NCBI GenBank assembly: GCA_963576725.1
Contig: OY755247.1
Span: 17,920,526-17,984,525 of the forward strand
Length of the DNA: 64,000 nt
Origin: Azorinus chamasolen
Taxonomy: Eukaryota; Mollusca; Bivalvia; Cardiida; Solecurtidae
Direction: 5' to 3'
Below the pieces are notes generated by a model, which worked only from the letters and a program-made list of their open reading frames with translations, made no database searches and was not told the origin of the DNA. This document shows positions 30,333 through 40,388 of the stretch, one piece after another. The position numbers were made by a program, and so were the translations under genes. Position 1 is the first letter of the stretch. Each line of letters opens with the position of its first letter.

Positions 30333-30717
30333 TAAAACCCCGCTAATGCGACCACATAAAAGAGGTTTACTTCTGGGTCCATGCTTATAAAACTTTTAGT
30401 TGAGTCTGAGTTCGTTCTCAAGTTTTTGATTGGTCAGATTTGAGCCTTTGGCTCAAATCTGACCAATCAAAAGCTTGAGAACTCAAATCTGACCAATCAA
30501 AAGCTTGAGAACGAACTCAGACTCAGCTAAAAAGCTTTATAAGCAGGAACCCAGGGTGCTAGATCTATGCAGGTGGTAGATTAATGCAGGACAAAAGTAA
30601 TGTAGAAAGCTCCTAGAGGAGCTTTCTGCATTACATTTGACCTGCATTAAGCAATCACCTGCTTATAAAGACATCCATGTTTATTCATTGTGTGGTCGCA
30701 TTAGAGGGGTTTTACTA
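30330..30717. mobile_element. F1 element interrupted by G
   Basis: TATAAAACCCCGCTAATGCG start; split at 'TTCTGGG' by the G copy; core GTAGAAAGCTCCTAGAGGAGC; end CGCATTAGAGGGGTTTTACT. Confidence 0.88.
30374..30553. mobile_element. G element nested in F1, with internal duplication
   Basis: CATGCTTATAAAACTTTTAG and its inverse; long arms AGTCTGAGTTCGTTCTCAAG. The segment TCAAATCTGACCAATCAAAA + GCTTGAGAAC is duplicated on the right arm only (30453 and 30485). Confidence 0.9.
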
Positions 30718-30787
30718 CATGTATATGGTTTATAACGCTTACTCTATATCCACGTTTGATACACTATAAACTTTTATCACATACGTA

Positions 30788-30992
30788 TAGTGAAACCCCG
30801 CTAATGCGACCACTTAATAAACAGCCACTGATGTCGTCTAAAGCAGGTGGTTGCTTAATGCAGGACGAAAGTTATGCAGAAAGCTCCTATAGGAGCTTTC
30901 TGCATAACTTTCGTCCTGCATTAAGCTACCACCTGCCTCTGCCACCCAGAATTATGCCCCGTTTTGGTGGTCGCATTAGCGGGGGTTTACTG
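30788..30992. mobile_element. F1 element, full length
   Basis: TAGTGAAACCCCGCTAATGC to GCATTAGCGGGGGTTTACTG; perfect core AAAGTTATGCAGAAAGCTCC and inverse. Closest copy to the one at 4036-4241. Confidence 0.93.
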
Positions 30993-31685
30993 TATATGGT
31001 TTGATTAATTAGTGTTTCAATGACGTGGCCACATTTTTTTCACACAAGTAATCCAGGAAATATATACGAAGACATGATTCGCCATACTACAATACGTACT
31101 CTCCCACAGGATATGTGTGAACATAATTTTTTAACAAATCACACGAAGCAGCAAAGAAGACATAAACTCCGACCTTGAGTCAGATGTTTCACGGTTGTTA
31201 CATAAGTGGTGTAAACATTTTGTGGTTTCCGTACGATGTCGTGGTTGACTATTCGAAAAGCGGTAGGTAGCTTGATACAAAACAAACAAACCACAATATT
31301 AGTAATGTTCTGTTTACATAGCATTGAAAAGGCAAACGCCTTGCCTTTTTATGGACTATCTGAACGGACGCGTGTCGCTTTATATAGAAAACATTAAAGT
31401 TGTGTGAACTTGTGTATGTCACTGTGGTGTATGGTTACGATATTCAAATATCTTTTAGATTGCAAAGCGCTGCCCTTGTATTCATTTGGTCATTGTTTAG
31501 ATATGTGTACTACACATTGAAGAGAGATGTATTTAATTCCGTTTCAAAAACGGTGTTTTTCTGAAGATGTTTTCATCAATCAAGCTTCATGTCTAAGATG
31601 AATGAGCATACACTATCGCTGGAAGGTAAATAGGTCCAAGCTTACATAGTTTGAATAGGCAGAAAAATAAATAATATCTGTAAAT
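30993..31685. other. Unexplained stretch
   Basis: Largest MITE-free piece of this part of the window; no exon recognised. Confidence 0.45.
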
Positions 31686-32160
31686 GAAACATGTTATCAA
31701 GAATGTCTTTATGTCAGTAGCATTGAATACGTGACTGTTTCCCAAAAAAACGTTATACACTGCTTGTAATTTGACAGGTCAAGGTCGATTTAGCTTATAT
31801 AGGACCCCTAAACCAATCTCTTCATTGCCATGACGACGTGTCTGTGATATCATAGGCAAACAGTTTGGATCCAGATGAGACGCCGAGTAACTCGGCGTCT
31901 CATCAGGATCCAAAGAGTTTGCAATTCGGTTTACCTTTTTTATACAGAAATTGAAGAAATGTCCACACTACAACTTGAAGCTGGCGACAATGTGTCAAGT
32001 ACACTAAGTGCCTGGCAGCGAAGGGGTTAAATATGTTTTCAAGAATGTCTTAAGTTTTTCCTTATCTACTGCTCTGAAAACGTGACCGTTTTGAAAGAAA
32101 AATATGTGTTATGCAGTTCCTGTAATATGACAAGGTCAATGTCGACTTTCTTGCTTAAAT
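31686..32160 (+). repeat. Diverged ~345-bp direct duplication with a C2 element between
   Basis: ATGTTATCAAGAATGTCTTT..GTGACTGTTT..TTTGACAGGTCAAGGTCG (31690-31785) returns as ATGTTTTCAAGAATGTCTTA..GTGACCGTTT..ATGACAAGGTCAATGTCG (32033-32145). Confidence 0.7.
31818..32030 (+). mobile_element. C2 element between duplicated segments
   Basis: Core GGATCCAGATGAGACGCCGA/GTAACTCGGC with matching arm; right end CTGGCAGCGAAGGGGTTAA; left end TTCATTGCCATGACG decayed. Confidence 0.85.
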
Positions 32161-32426
32161 GTGTTTGTAATTGTATGTATACGCCCATCTGTACATACCA
32201 CTGGCATTCCATTCCGCCCTAACCACAAAATATCCGGTAGTCCTCAAAAGCAATATCAAAGACTATTGCTTGATTGGGTTTTAGTTTTGTTTCTAATTGT
32301 TTATCGGTGAATTCAATAAATTGGCCGACACAGACATTTCAAATATCTACTCGTAGCGCCGTCTACCATAGTACAGTGACATCCATTTTAATGAATAAAC
32401 GGTGGATATGTAAGAGTATGTGATTA
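32161..32426. other. Unexplained stretch
   Basis: Nothing recognised. Confidence 0.45.
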
Positions 32427-32745
32427 GCTAACTCTTTATTTCGTGAATATTCATGTAAGGAAATCTTAGCCTAATGAATATTAATTAAATTATATTTATA
32501 ATGAAATATGAATACAGAGAACATTTTGACTCAGACAGAAACGATATAATCTGGGCCCAAGGTTATAAAACTTTAGAGTCTGAGTCTGATATCATTCTCA
32601 AGTATCTGATTGGTCAGGTGCTTGTGAATGATCTCAGACTCAGGCAAAACGTTTTATAATCTCGGGGCCAGATCTATATTATAGCATAAGCAAACAGAGC
32701 AGACACTGATCAGACGGCTCCTATAGGTTTGCAAATGCGTGAAAC
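32427..32745 (-). mobile_element. B element interrupted by G, short side truncated
   Basis: CTAACTCTTTATTTCGTGAA, AATATTAATTAAATTATATT; G sits at 'AATCTGG|CCAGATC'; core CAGACGGCTCCTATAGG joins directly to GTTTGCAAATGCGTGAAAC, losing the right arm. Confidence 0.8.
32549..32664. mobile_element. G element nested in B
   Basis: GGGCCCAAGGTTATAAAACT and GTTTTATAATCTCGGGGCC ends; arms GAGTCTGAGTCTGATATC with one arm shortened. Confidence 0.85.
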
Positions 32746-32751
32746 AGCGTT

Positions 32752-32936
32752 TTGATGGCATATGAATATAGGATAATTTGATTATACATGTAACAGGAAC
32801 TGTAGAACCATATCTATATTATACCATAAGCAATCAGAGCAGATCCTGATCAGACGGCGCCTGTAGGAGCCCTCTGATTTGTGTCAAATCTGTTTGCGAA
32901 AGCGTCAAAGGGCGTATATAATTATGGAGTAAAGGG
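32752..32936 (-). mobile_element. B element, long side partial
   Basis: GGCATATGAATATAGGATA, GGAACTGTAGAACCATATC, core GACGGCGCCTGTAGGAGCC, end ATTATGGAGTAAAGGGG. Confidence 0.8.
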
Positions 32937-32956
32937 GTGCTGGAGAAAATGAAAGT

Positions 32957-33136
32957 CTGGGTTATGCTTATAAAGCTTTTTAGTTGAGTCTGAGTTCGTT
33001 CTCAAGATTTTGATTGGTCAGATTTGAGTTCTCAAGCTTTTGATTGGTCAGATTTGAGTCAAAGGCTCAAATCGGACCAATCAAAAACTTGAGAACGAAC
33101 TCAGACTCAACTAAAAGTTCTATAAGCATGAACCCA
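32957..33136. mobile_element. G element with left-arm duplication
   Basis: GGGTTATGCTTATAAAGCTT / CTATAAGCATGAACCC ends. 'TTTTGATTGGTCAGATTTGAG' occurs twice on the left arm (33010, 33038), the mirror image of the duplication in the copy at 30.4 kb. Confidence 0.88.
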
Positions 33137-33200
33137 GATCTTAAGTCTTCTCCGTTTGCTAAGACGTGAAAAAAAGTTTGTATGAGCGAAATCGCTAGAA
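33137..33200. mobile_element. B short-side remnant flanking G
   Basis: GATCTTAAGTCTTCTCCGTTTGCTAAGACGTG continues the B arm and short side after the G insertion. Confidence 0.55.
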
Positions 33201-33204
33201 TCTA

Positions 33205-33385
33205 TGGCTACCTTTACAAGGAGTTTGGATCCAGGTGAGATACCGATTAGCTTGGTGTCTCATCACTATGCAACTGTGTGACTCAAAACTTACATTTTAG
33301 AGAAGGCATTGAAGGAGAGTTCACTCTGAAACTTAAAGCAGACGACAATATTTACAAACTATAATTATTTGGCGCCAAAAGAATC
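33205..33385 (+). mobile_element. C-like element, diverged, with D-like end
   Basis: GAGTTTGGATCCAGGTGAGA / GGTGTCTCATCACTATGC core; right part GCAGACGACAATATTTAC and TTTGGCGCCAAAAG resembles the D long-side terminus. Confidence 0.6.
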
Positions 33386-33545
33386 CCTTAATAATAGTTC
33401 TGCTTTGAATGTTTGAAAATAAGATTTAGGCTTGTTAATGACATTAGGCTTGAAAACAATTTCGATTGATCTTCTGGTTGTTTTCTGATCGTATTTAACT
33501 TAGCTGTGGCTTTTGTTTGGACAGGAGCATAGCTACAGATAAAGG

Positions 33546-33730
33546 TGCGTGCTCATATACTAAAATCGCCATTTCTCCACCAAACCCTATGTTGTGACCA
33601 CTCTTTAGAATCGTCTCAAAGAGACGATTCTAAAGAGTGGTCACATCATAGGGTTTGGTGGAGAAATAAAGAAGTTATTCTTGAAAATGTTTTAATTTAC
33701 GCATCTTATCTCTACCTCCGGACAGAAGTT
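33546..33730. mobile_element. H element, full hairpin
   Basis: TACTAAAATCGCCATTTCTC; 48-bp arms meeting at CGTCTCAAAGAGACG (33569-33667); GAAGTTATTCTTGAAAATG beyond. Best H copy. Confidence 0.9.
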
Positions 33731-33927
33731 TTCAACTACAAGTCCAACAGGTGATTCGTCTGCTTATACTACGGCTAAAACGTAAGTAGTTTTGTTGATA
33801 GCAAACTGTGTTAATTATAATGATACAATATAACAAACTTAGCGTCATGTATTTCGGTCGCCTTCTCACCAGCTAATTGAAAAATGTTACATATTTTGTA
33901 AGATATATAACGGAGTCGTGTACTCAA

Positions 33928-34376
33928 TTAACCATTTGTCTGATAAAAAACGCACTTGAAGGTTTTGCAAACAGGGTAGACAAAGACGAGGGGCTTTCTA
34001 ATGAGTGTTTACTATGTTTGCTTATGGAATAATATATATCTGAGTCAACACTTTCTGCTATTGTAAAACCTTCTTTTGTTTATATGTCATTATGAAAAGA
34101 TAATGTAATTAAGCATTTATGATGTCATTTTTTCTTACATGCCCACGATCCCATATATGGAATATGGGACATATAGGCAAACAGTGTAGACTCTGATCAG
34201 ACGCCGCATTGTGCATTATTAGTCTACACTGTTTGCTGATAGGAATTTCAATATAAAACAAAACGAAATTGAAAAATTAGGCCAGGCATCCCTTAGATAA
34301 AAAATGGACTAATCCAATATATAATCATGGAAGAATCCACTGGGCGCAAATGGGTTATTAATATTGATGAGGTTAA
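33928..34376 (+). mobile_element. B element interrupted by E near its right end
   Basis: TTAACCATTTGTCTG start; diverged core CAAACAGGGTAGACAAAGAC; long side GATGTCATTTTTTCTTACAT, then E, then TTAATATTGATGAGGTTAA. Confidence 0.75.
34141..34358 (+). mobile_element. E element nested in B, extreme left end lost
   Basis: GCCCACGATCCCATATATGG, core GTAGACTCTGATCAGACGCC with a shortened right arm (GCATTATTAGTCTACACTG), long side CTAATCCAATATATAATC, end GCGCAAATGGGTTA. Confidence 0.88.
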
Positions 34377-34522
34377 ACATTGACGCAGCCAGGTAAGTGT
34401 CGCCCATATATGTAAGGTGAATGCAATGGATCTATTTATTACTCATATTTGACAAACGTTCGCTCATATTATCACTTCGTAGATGTATTAGCAAATTTGA
34501 CGACTAAAACAATAATAGGAAA

Positions 34523-34768
34523 TTAACCATTTCGCTGTTGCATATTCATGTCAGAAATAATGATGTCATGAATATTAATTAGATTATTTTTTATAAAGGC
34601 ATATGAACACAGGATATTTTAACTTTGTCAGAAATTATAGAATCAGATCTATATTATACCATAAGCAAACAGAACAGACCCTGATCAGACGACTCCTATA
34701 GGACCCGTCTTATCTGAGTCTACTCTGTTTGCAAGTCTGTGAAAAGGCGTTTATATGAGTAATAAGTA
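34523..34768 (-). mobile_element. B element
   Basis: TTAACCATTTCGCTGTTGCA, AATATTAATTAGATTATTTT, core GACTCCTATAGGACCCGTC, end GAGTAATAAGTAAG. Confidence 0.88.
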
Positions 34769-34818
34769 AGAACGGCACAGGCCTATTAGCGGGACGTTAT
34801 TAATAACCTCGTATAATG

Positions 34819-35085
34819 GTAACACTTTCCCTGTTTAATATTCATGTAAGAAATAATGACATCATTGATATTTATTAGCTGATTTTATAATGTGAACTTT
34901 TCAAGGAAATTGTTGGTTTTTGACAAAAAACTGCAAATTTAGATCTAGATCACAGAAACAGGTCTATACCATGTTAAAAGCAAACAGAGAAGATCCTGAT
35001 CAGACGGCTCCAATAGAAACCTCTGATCTGGGTCTACTCTGTTTTCAAATGCGTGAAAAGGCATTTATATGAAGGAATGGGTTAA
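34819..35085 (-). mobile_element. B element
   Basis: GTAACACTTTCCCTGTTTAA, TATTAGCTGATTTTATAATG, core CGGCTCCAATAGAAACCTC, end GAAGGAATGGGTTAA. Confidence 0.88.
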
Positions 35086-35376
35086 AGCTGTATATACGCA
35101 TGTTACAAAAATGAAGAAAATAAAAATTATGGTAATCCAACTGAGGATTATATTGACGAAGTCTTTGGAATAATGAGAATGGGTCCAAATGTCGTACGAC
35201 TGAAAGTATGGTAACTTCCAATATACGTAGCTCACGACGATCGCATCTAGAAGTTTTAGATCCTCGAATGTTTGAACTTACGATTTTTTGTCTCGTATTA
35301 TGCTAACCTGTTTTTGTTGCCCACGTCTAGAATCTACGAAACTTTCGGCTGTGTAATGCAAAACAATAGCAAAGTA
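35086..35376. other. Unexplained stretch
   Basis: Nothing recognised. Confidence 0.45.
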
Positions 35377-35580
35377 CAGTATGATATATCTATAATGACC
35401 ACTAAATTGAGTTAATTAGCTGGTAATAAGGGCAGGTGGCTGCTTAAAGCAAGGTGAAAGTAAAACAGAACGCTCCTATAGGAGCGTTTTGTTTTACTTT
35501 CACATTGCTTTAAGCAACCACCTGCCTTTAGCTCAAAATACTTGATGTTATTTAGTGGTCGTTATAGAGAGGTGTTACTG
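35377..35580. mobile_element. F2 element, full length, TA-flanked
   Basis: CAGTATGATATATCTATAAT start, hairpin AAAACAGAACGCTCCTATAG and inverse, end GTTATAGAGAGGTGTTACTG. Followed by an ACAAT microsatellite (35584-35612). Confidence 0.9.
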
Positions 35581-35679
35581 TATAACACAATACAATACAA
35601 TGCAATGCAAATAAGAAAACATTTTCTTTTCAAATATGAACAAAATATGATGTTTACAGTAATTAAATAATACATGTTT

Positions 35680-36245
35680 TTTAGCTCACCAGAGCATAAA
35701 GTGCTCAGGGTGAGCTTTTGTGATCGCCTGATGTCTGTCGTCCGTCGGCGTGCGTCGTGCGTCGTCCCTCGTCAACAATTTAAACCTTTAAAAATCTTCT
35801 CCTCTGAATCTACAGGGTTCCCAGCTTTCATCTTTGGCACATAACATCACCTACAGGTCCTCTATAAAAGTTATATAAATTATGCCCTGGAGTCAAAATT
35901 GGCCCCGCCCCTTGGGTGTGAAGTTTTCAATAGAAACATATGGTGAACACTTTGAAGATCTTCTCCTCTGAAACTGGAATGTTCTCAGCTTTCGTATTTG
36001 GCACATAGCTTCAACTTCAGGTCTTCTACAAAATTTATATAAATGATGTCCCTAGGGCCAAAATTAGTCCCACCCCAGGGATGGTCAGCTTTTTTGTAGC
36101 TGACTGCTTAAACAGCCCTTGGGGTCACTAGTTATGTATAGGAAAAACTTTAAAAATCTTCTTGTCAAAAGCTACATGCCCCAGAGCTTAGATATATGGT
36201 GTATAGATTTACTAAACATACCTTTATGAGTTTTGTAAATATCAC
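35680..36245 (+). repeat. 'AGCTCACCAGAGC' dispersed repeat (L), copy 1
   Basis: Begins TTAGCTCACCAGAGC..GTGCTCAGGGTGAGCTTTTG, a terminal stem-loop, then a GTCGTCCGTCGGCGTGCGTC region, then internal ~165-bp units sharing 'AAAATCTTCTCCTCTGAA' and 'CTTTGGCACAT' (35795, 35963, 36152). I recall this start as widespread in molluscs; the mechanism is not established from sequence alone. Confidence 0.75.
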
Positions 36246-36643
36246 AGTGAGAGTGTTAGGTAATCATCCTTAATCTGCAGTAGGGTAGAAATTGTGTTTA
36301 GACAAATAACACGCACTCAATTTAGATTTCGAAAACTATGTGGTTAATTCTCAAAATGCAGAAAGCTCTTCAAGCTTTTTTTTCTTCATATCTATGCCAT
36401 GCATTAAGCTGCCAGCTATCAATATAGAGCATATCAGTGTATATGTTGTGACGTTCAGCTTAGTACAAGTTCTAGCATTCTTTAAGTACTGTAAGGTTGT
36501 AATGGCGAGGAGATCAAATATTTTGAAACCGAATGCAGTTGCAAATTTCAAGTCCTTGCAATGGGATTATCGCCATAGGTCGAGATGTTTCAAAACAGAT
36601 ACTTTAATTTCCATTTTTCACCACCGGTCATAAATTCGTACTA
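36246..36643. other. Mostly unexplained, with a decayed F core at 36356-36425
   Basis: TGCAGAAAGCTCTTCAAGC and CATGCATTAAGCTGCCAGC are F-type arm remnants. Confidence 0.45.
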
Positions 36644-36829
36644 CAGCAGAACCCCTCTAATGCGACTACTTAATGAATAAATATGGGTGTCTGTATAAGC
36701 AGGTGGTTGCTTAATGCAGGACTAAAGTAATGCAGAAAGCATTACTTTTTTCCTGCATTAAGCTACCACCTGCATCTAGCACCAAGAATTATACCGCTTT
36801 TAGGTCGTCGCATTAGCGGGGTTTTACTG
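36644..36829. mobile_element. F1 element, full length, apex shortened
   Basis: CAGCAGAACCCCTCTAATGC to GCATTAGCGGGGTTTTACTG with TA flank; apex reduced to AATGCAGAAAGCATTACTTTT. Confidence 0.92.
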
Positions 36830-36847
36830 TAGTTCCTTTGAAATATT

Positions 36848-37168
36848 TGCTCATACTAACGCATCTTAACGCCTCTGTAAATAGACAGTTCCTATAGTTT
36901 GATTATGGAATTATATAGACCTGGCTTCGAGGTTATAAAACGTTTTGCTTAAGTCTGAGATCATTCTCAAGCATCTGAATTGTCAGATTCTGAACTTGCT
37001 CAGAATCTAACCAATCAGATGCTTGAGAATGATCCCAAACTCCGGCTCAGGCGTTTTGTAACATCGGATCCTGGCCCTACAGCTTTTGACAAAGCCAATA
37101 GTTTTTTTTGTTGTTGAATTTATTTTATAAAAATAAGTCTATTCAAATCTATTCATTAGGGAAAGGGT
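36848..37168 (+). mobile_element. B element, core mostly deleted, interrupted by G
   Basis: TCATACTAACGCATCTTAAC, remnant core CAGTTCCTATAG, then TTATATAGAC[G]CCTACAGCTTTTGAC, end CATTAGGGAAAGGGTGAAG. Confidence 0.75.
36921..37074. mobile_element. G element nested in B
   Basis: CTTCGAGGTTATAAAACG and CGTTTTGTAACATCGGATC ends; arms TCAGATTCTGAACTTGCTCAGAATCTAACC. Sits at the same B position as the copy at 32.55 kb. Confidence 0.88.
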
Positions 37169-37339
37169 GAAGACTGTTCAATTAGATTTCTTGTGATTGT
37201 TTCATACTTGAAGCAACCAGTGTATTACATTTCTAAGTGGGGCGTGAAGGTGCACTTTGTAGCTCATTTTCTATTTTTGCCAACGGAATGTAAGGGCAAT
37301 TTATTAAAGCCATGGTGATAACAACAGGATATCAAAGCA

Positions 37340-37584
37340 TTAACCCTTTCACCGCCGAAGTCTCATAAATGCACCACGACAAATAGTGCAGTCCTAGATC
37401 AGACGCCGCCTTTCCAAGGCGGCGTCTGATCAGGAACTTCGCTTTTTGTCTCAATCTCTATTTCTATACCTGTGCTTTACTCCTTTGAAATTTGCATTTA
37501 TTTATCTTATTTCCTTATTGTACCGAATGATTTAACAAAATCGGATTGCAGACGACAATTAAAAATTAAGCGTCGAAAGGGTAA
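37340..37584 (+). mobile_element. D element, full length
   Basis: TTAACCCTTTCACCGCCGAA, GCACCACGACAAATAGTGC, core AGATCAGACGCCGCCTTTCC, long side GTGCTTTACTCCTTTGAAAT, end GCGTCGAAAGGGTAA. Confidence 0.93.
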
Positions 37585-37666
37585 ACCCCAATGGTCTTTG
37601 CTCAAACAAGTATCAGTTGCTGTTAGTACTTACTTTCCTATTCGCTTACACATTTGTAAACCCACT

Positions 37667-37785
37667 GTCCGAGTGTCAAACAGCTTGGATCCTGATGAGA
37701 CGCCGAGTTACTCGGCGTCTCATCTGGACCCAAGCCGTTTGCAAAGGCGAGTAAGTTCGGGCTTAGCACAATCAGGATAAACCGT
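37667..37785 (-). mobile_element. C element, long side lost
   Basis: CGAGTGTCAAACAGCTTGG, perfect core GATGAGACGCCGAGTTACTC, short side GCAAAGGCGAGTAAGTTCGG. Confidence 0.85.
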
Positions 37786-38047
37786 TGAAAGCTGTGGAAA
37801 CCGTCCATTGCTAAAAGTATCACAGCCTTCATATTCAAAATACAAGTCATACTCTCATTTTTGGAAACAAACTAACTCATTCCAAGTCAATCAGATTGTA
37901 TTCCGATAAAACGCCAGCTCATGTACGCCGAATCTGAGTCTTGCCCGTTTTGAATATTTGTCAATGTTTTGTATGCGGCATTGCTTAAGTTCTGAAGGTC
38001 GCACGAGAGAGCGAAATAGGAATACATTAGGATTATACTTTAATGGG

Positions 38048-38263
38048 TTAACTATTATATTGTCAAATATTGTCGTCTGCAATATTTCTCGTCTGGCCAT
38101 TATTTTATTTTTTATACTTTCTTCCTTTTTTGTTTAAAAAACATAATCATAGTACCAAATATTTTAGATATTGGTGAGATGACGAGTTACTCAGCGTCTC
38201 ATCTTGATTAAAACCGTTTGAATAGACGATCACATATGAGAAATATGGCAGTGACATGGTTAA
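38048..38263 (-). mobile_element. C2 element, diverged
   Basis: TTAACTATTATATTGTC, TTGTCGTCTGCAATATTTC, core TGGTGAGATGACGAGTTACT, end GGCAGTGACATGGTTAA. Confidence 0.8.
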
Positions 38264-38374
38264 TACGGGTTTTCAAAACAAAGGTATGAAAGGGATTTAT
38301 GAAAATGACAGTACCATGTTAATGACCAGGAACGGCGTAAAGTAGAGGCGTTGGCCACTTCACCCCTTCCTTGT

Positions 38375-38569
38375 TTAACCCTTCTCTTGCTGAATTTTAA
38401 AACAAATTTCTCCTTCTTTACCCATGCCCTGTCGTATAATTACATATATCTTCACTGTGTACAAGTATTTCGCTGTGCAATCAATGCTGTGGAGTGCACT
38501 GATTGGGTCTGGTCTGGGTCTACTCTGTTTGCAAATGCGCGAAAAACGTTTATATGAGCAAAAGGGTTA
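38375..38569 (-). mobile_element. Chimeric J/B element
   Basis: Left part is J (TTAACCCTTCTCTTGCTGAA, CTTTACCCATGCCCTGTCG, GCTGTGGAGTGCACTG). At 'GATTGGGTCTGG' it switches to a B arm and short side (TCTGGGTCTACTCTGTTTGC, GCGAAAAACGTTTATATGAG). No apex or second arm. Confidence 0.85.
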
Positions 38570-38594
38570 GCCTATATCAACGGGTACTCACCGC

Positions 38595-38740
38595 TTGACT
38601 CGGATCAAGATAAGGTGGCGAATAAAACGGCGTCACATCAGGAATTCAAGCTGTTCGACACTTTGTCGGTAGTTTCTCATACAACTGAGCAAATCAAAAA
38701 TAGGTCAAAAACAAACAAAATATCAGAATTTGAGCAAGCA
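38595..38740 (+). mobile_element. C element, diverged
   Basis: GGATCAAGATAAGGTGGCG / ACGGCGTCACATCAGGAATT and GACACTTTGTCGGTAGTTTC. Confidence 0.55.
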
Positions 38741-38815
38741 AGAGTCACTTTTACAGCAAGACCAGTGATAACCCTTTGACAAACAAACAAAACTTGTTGC
38801 CTATACTACTTCAGC

Positions 38816-38960
38816 CAGAGGTAAGATGCGTAAATAAGAATAGTTCCAAGAATAACTTCTGAATGTTCTCCACTCTTTAGAATCGTCTCTTCGACATGGT
38901 TGGTGGAGAAATGTCGATTTTAGTTTTTGAGTACGCACATTTACATGTATTTGTAGCTCT
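38816..38960. mobile_element. H element, hairpin collapsed
   Basis: GAGGTAAGATGCGTAAATAA, TTCTGAATGTTCTCCACTC, CGTCTCTTCGACATGGTTGG and GTCGATTTTAGTTTTTGAG. Confidence 0.7.
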
Positions 38961-39028
38961 GATAATATATTCTGTTTAATTTTTTTTAACCATTTATCAC
39001 TTACAATCACCTTTTTAGCGTCTGTATT

Positions 39029-39273
39029 TTAACCCTTTCACAACCGCAGTCGCATAAATGCACCACGACAAATAGTGCAGTCCCAGATCAGACGCCGCCT
39101 TTTCAAGCGGCGTCTGATCAGGGACTTCACTATTTGTCTCAATCTCTCTTTCAATATATGTGCTTTAATCCTTTGAAATTTGCATTTATTTATCTCATTT
39201 TCTTATTTTACTGAATTATTTAACAAACTTGGATTGCAGACGACAATTAGAAATTTGGCGCCGAAAGGGCTAA
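39029..39273 (+). mobile_element. D element, full length
   Basis: TTAACCCTTTCACAACCGCA, core CAGATCAGACGCCGCCTTTT, GCAGACGACAATTAGAAAT, end GGCGCCGAAAGGGCTAA. Abuts the next B element. Confidence 0.93.
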
Positions 39274-39495
39274 CGCCTTTACAAAAGGAAAAATCCAGAT
39301 CAGATGGCTCCAGTAGGAGCCGTCTGATTTGGGTCTGCTCTGTTTGCTAATTAAATACTATATACATGTATCTGAATCTACGGTTTCTGTCATGACCGAA
39401 CAAAACTCCGATGTTCATATACCATAAAAATAATTCACTTAATTAATATGCATGATGTCATTATATCTGATCAATATTCATTAGGTAAAGGATTG
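39274..39495 (+). mobile_element. B element, left end replaced by D
   Basis: CGCCTTTACAAAAGG then core AGATCAGATGGCTCCAGTAG, long side CAATATTCATTAGGTAAAGG. Confidence 0.8.
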
Positions 39496-39714
39496 GATCA
39501 GTTTCTTGGTATCATGCCGTTGAACGGCAATGCTCATGGGAGGTGGTTTTGCAAAGAGAAGAGTCGCCGAGTCTAATCTAGTATATTGACCAAATATGTC
39601 GTATATTCGCGCTCATCAGCATACATGTAATACAGTGAACCCTCATTTTGCACGCATTCGTTGCACACTTTATTCTAGCCGTCTTTTCTATATTCTCTTT
39701 TTCCTTCTTCGACT

Positions 39715-39915
39715 GAAAGAGAGGTAGACAGAGAGAGGATTGCAAGAAGGGAGGTGTGAGAGAGTGGTATGAAATAGGCGGGAGAGGGAAGGGAGTGTGT
39801 TAGAAAGTGAGATATGTTGGTGGGAGAGAGATAGGGAGAAGGGGAAATGGTTTGAGAGAGTTTTGAGAGAGGATGTGGTAGGTTGGAGAGTGGTGAGTGT
39901 GAGAGAGGTGGGTGG
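39715..39915 (+). repeat. GA-rich low-complexity tract
   Basis: Runs of GAGAGAGG, GTGTGAGAGAG and GGGAGAAGG over 200 bp; explains the open frames seen here in several frames. Confidence 0.9.
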
Positions 39916-39964
39916 TTGGTACAAAGACATAAAGTTGTACGGTATTGAACGGTATGAATCATGC

Positions 39965-40040
39965 CAATCTCATAGTTTATTACATTTTGCGTCGTTATAA
40001 CGTTTTGCGTTGGTAAGCCTAAGCCTATCAACGCAAAATG
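39965..40040. repeat. TTTTGCGT repeat with short hairpin, copy 1
   Basis: TTATTACATTTTGCGTCGTT then ACGTTTTGCGTTGGTAAGCC/TATCAACGCAAAATG. A similar TTATTATATTTTGCGTCGTT lies at 40872, beyond the tandem 281-bp pair. Confidence 0.6.
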
Positions 40041-40388
40041 TATCTAGAACTACCACTAAAGGTGATTGATACCCCCACCAACCACCTTGTCAAAAGATCT
40101 AATGACTTCAATACAAAAGGCAATAGCTCAATAATCCTTTCATCCACACTTGTGGAAATAAATTTTTAAAGTCCAGTCTAGGAAAGACTCACATCAAAAC
40201 TATGTCACAGACATCTACACATTATTATAAATGCATATGAAATTGGAGGTTCAATGGTGAAGAAATGTAGAAGTAGTACTTGAGAAGTTATGCTCTGGAC
40301 AAAAAATAACAAAGGGAAATAAATCCAAAAAATGAATTTAAAGTTACAGTCCTTGGTGAGTATCGAATGAATCATATCCGTTTCAAAG

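Noticed and set aside
35680..36245. Helitron interpretation of the AGCTCACC repeat
   Set aside because: A terminal stem-loop exists, but I could not show 5'-TC and CTRR-3' ends or A/T target, so it is left as an unclassified dispersed repeat.
39675..40031. 118-codon and overlapping 80-codon frames
   Set aside because: Low-complexity GA/TC tract; serine-, proline- and leucine-rich translation reflects base composition.
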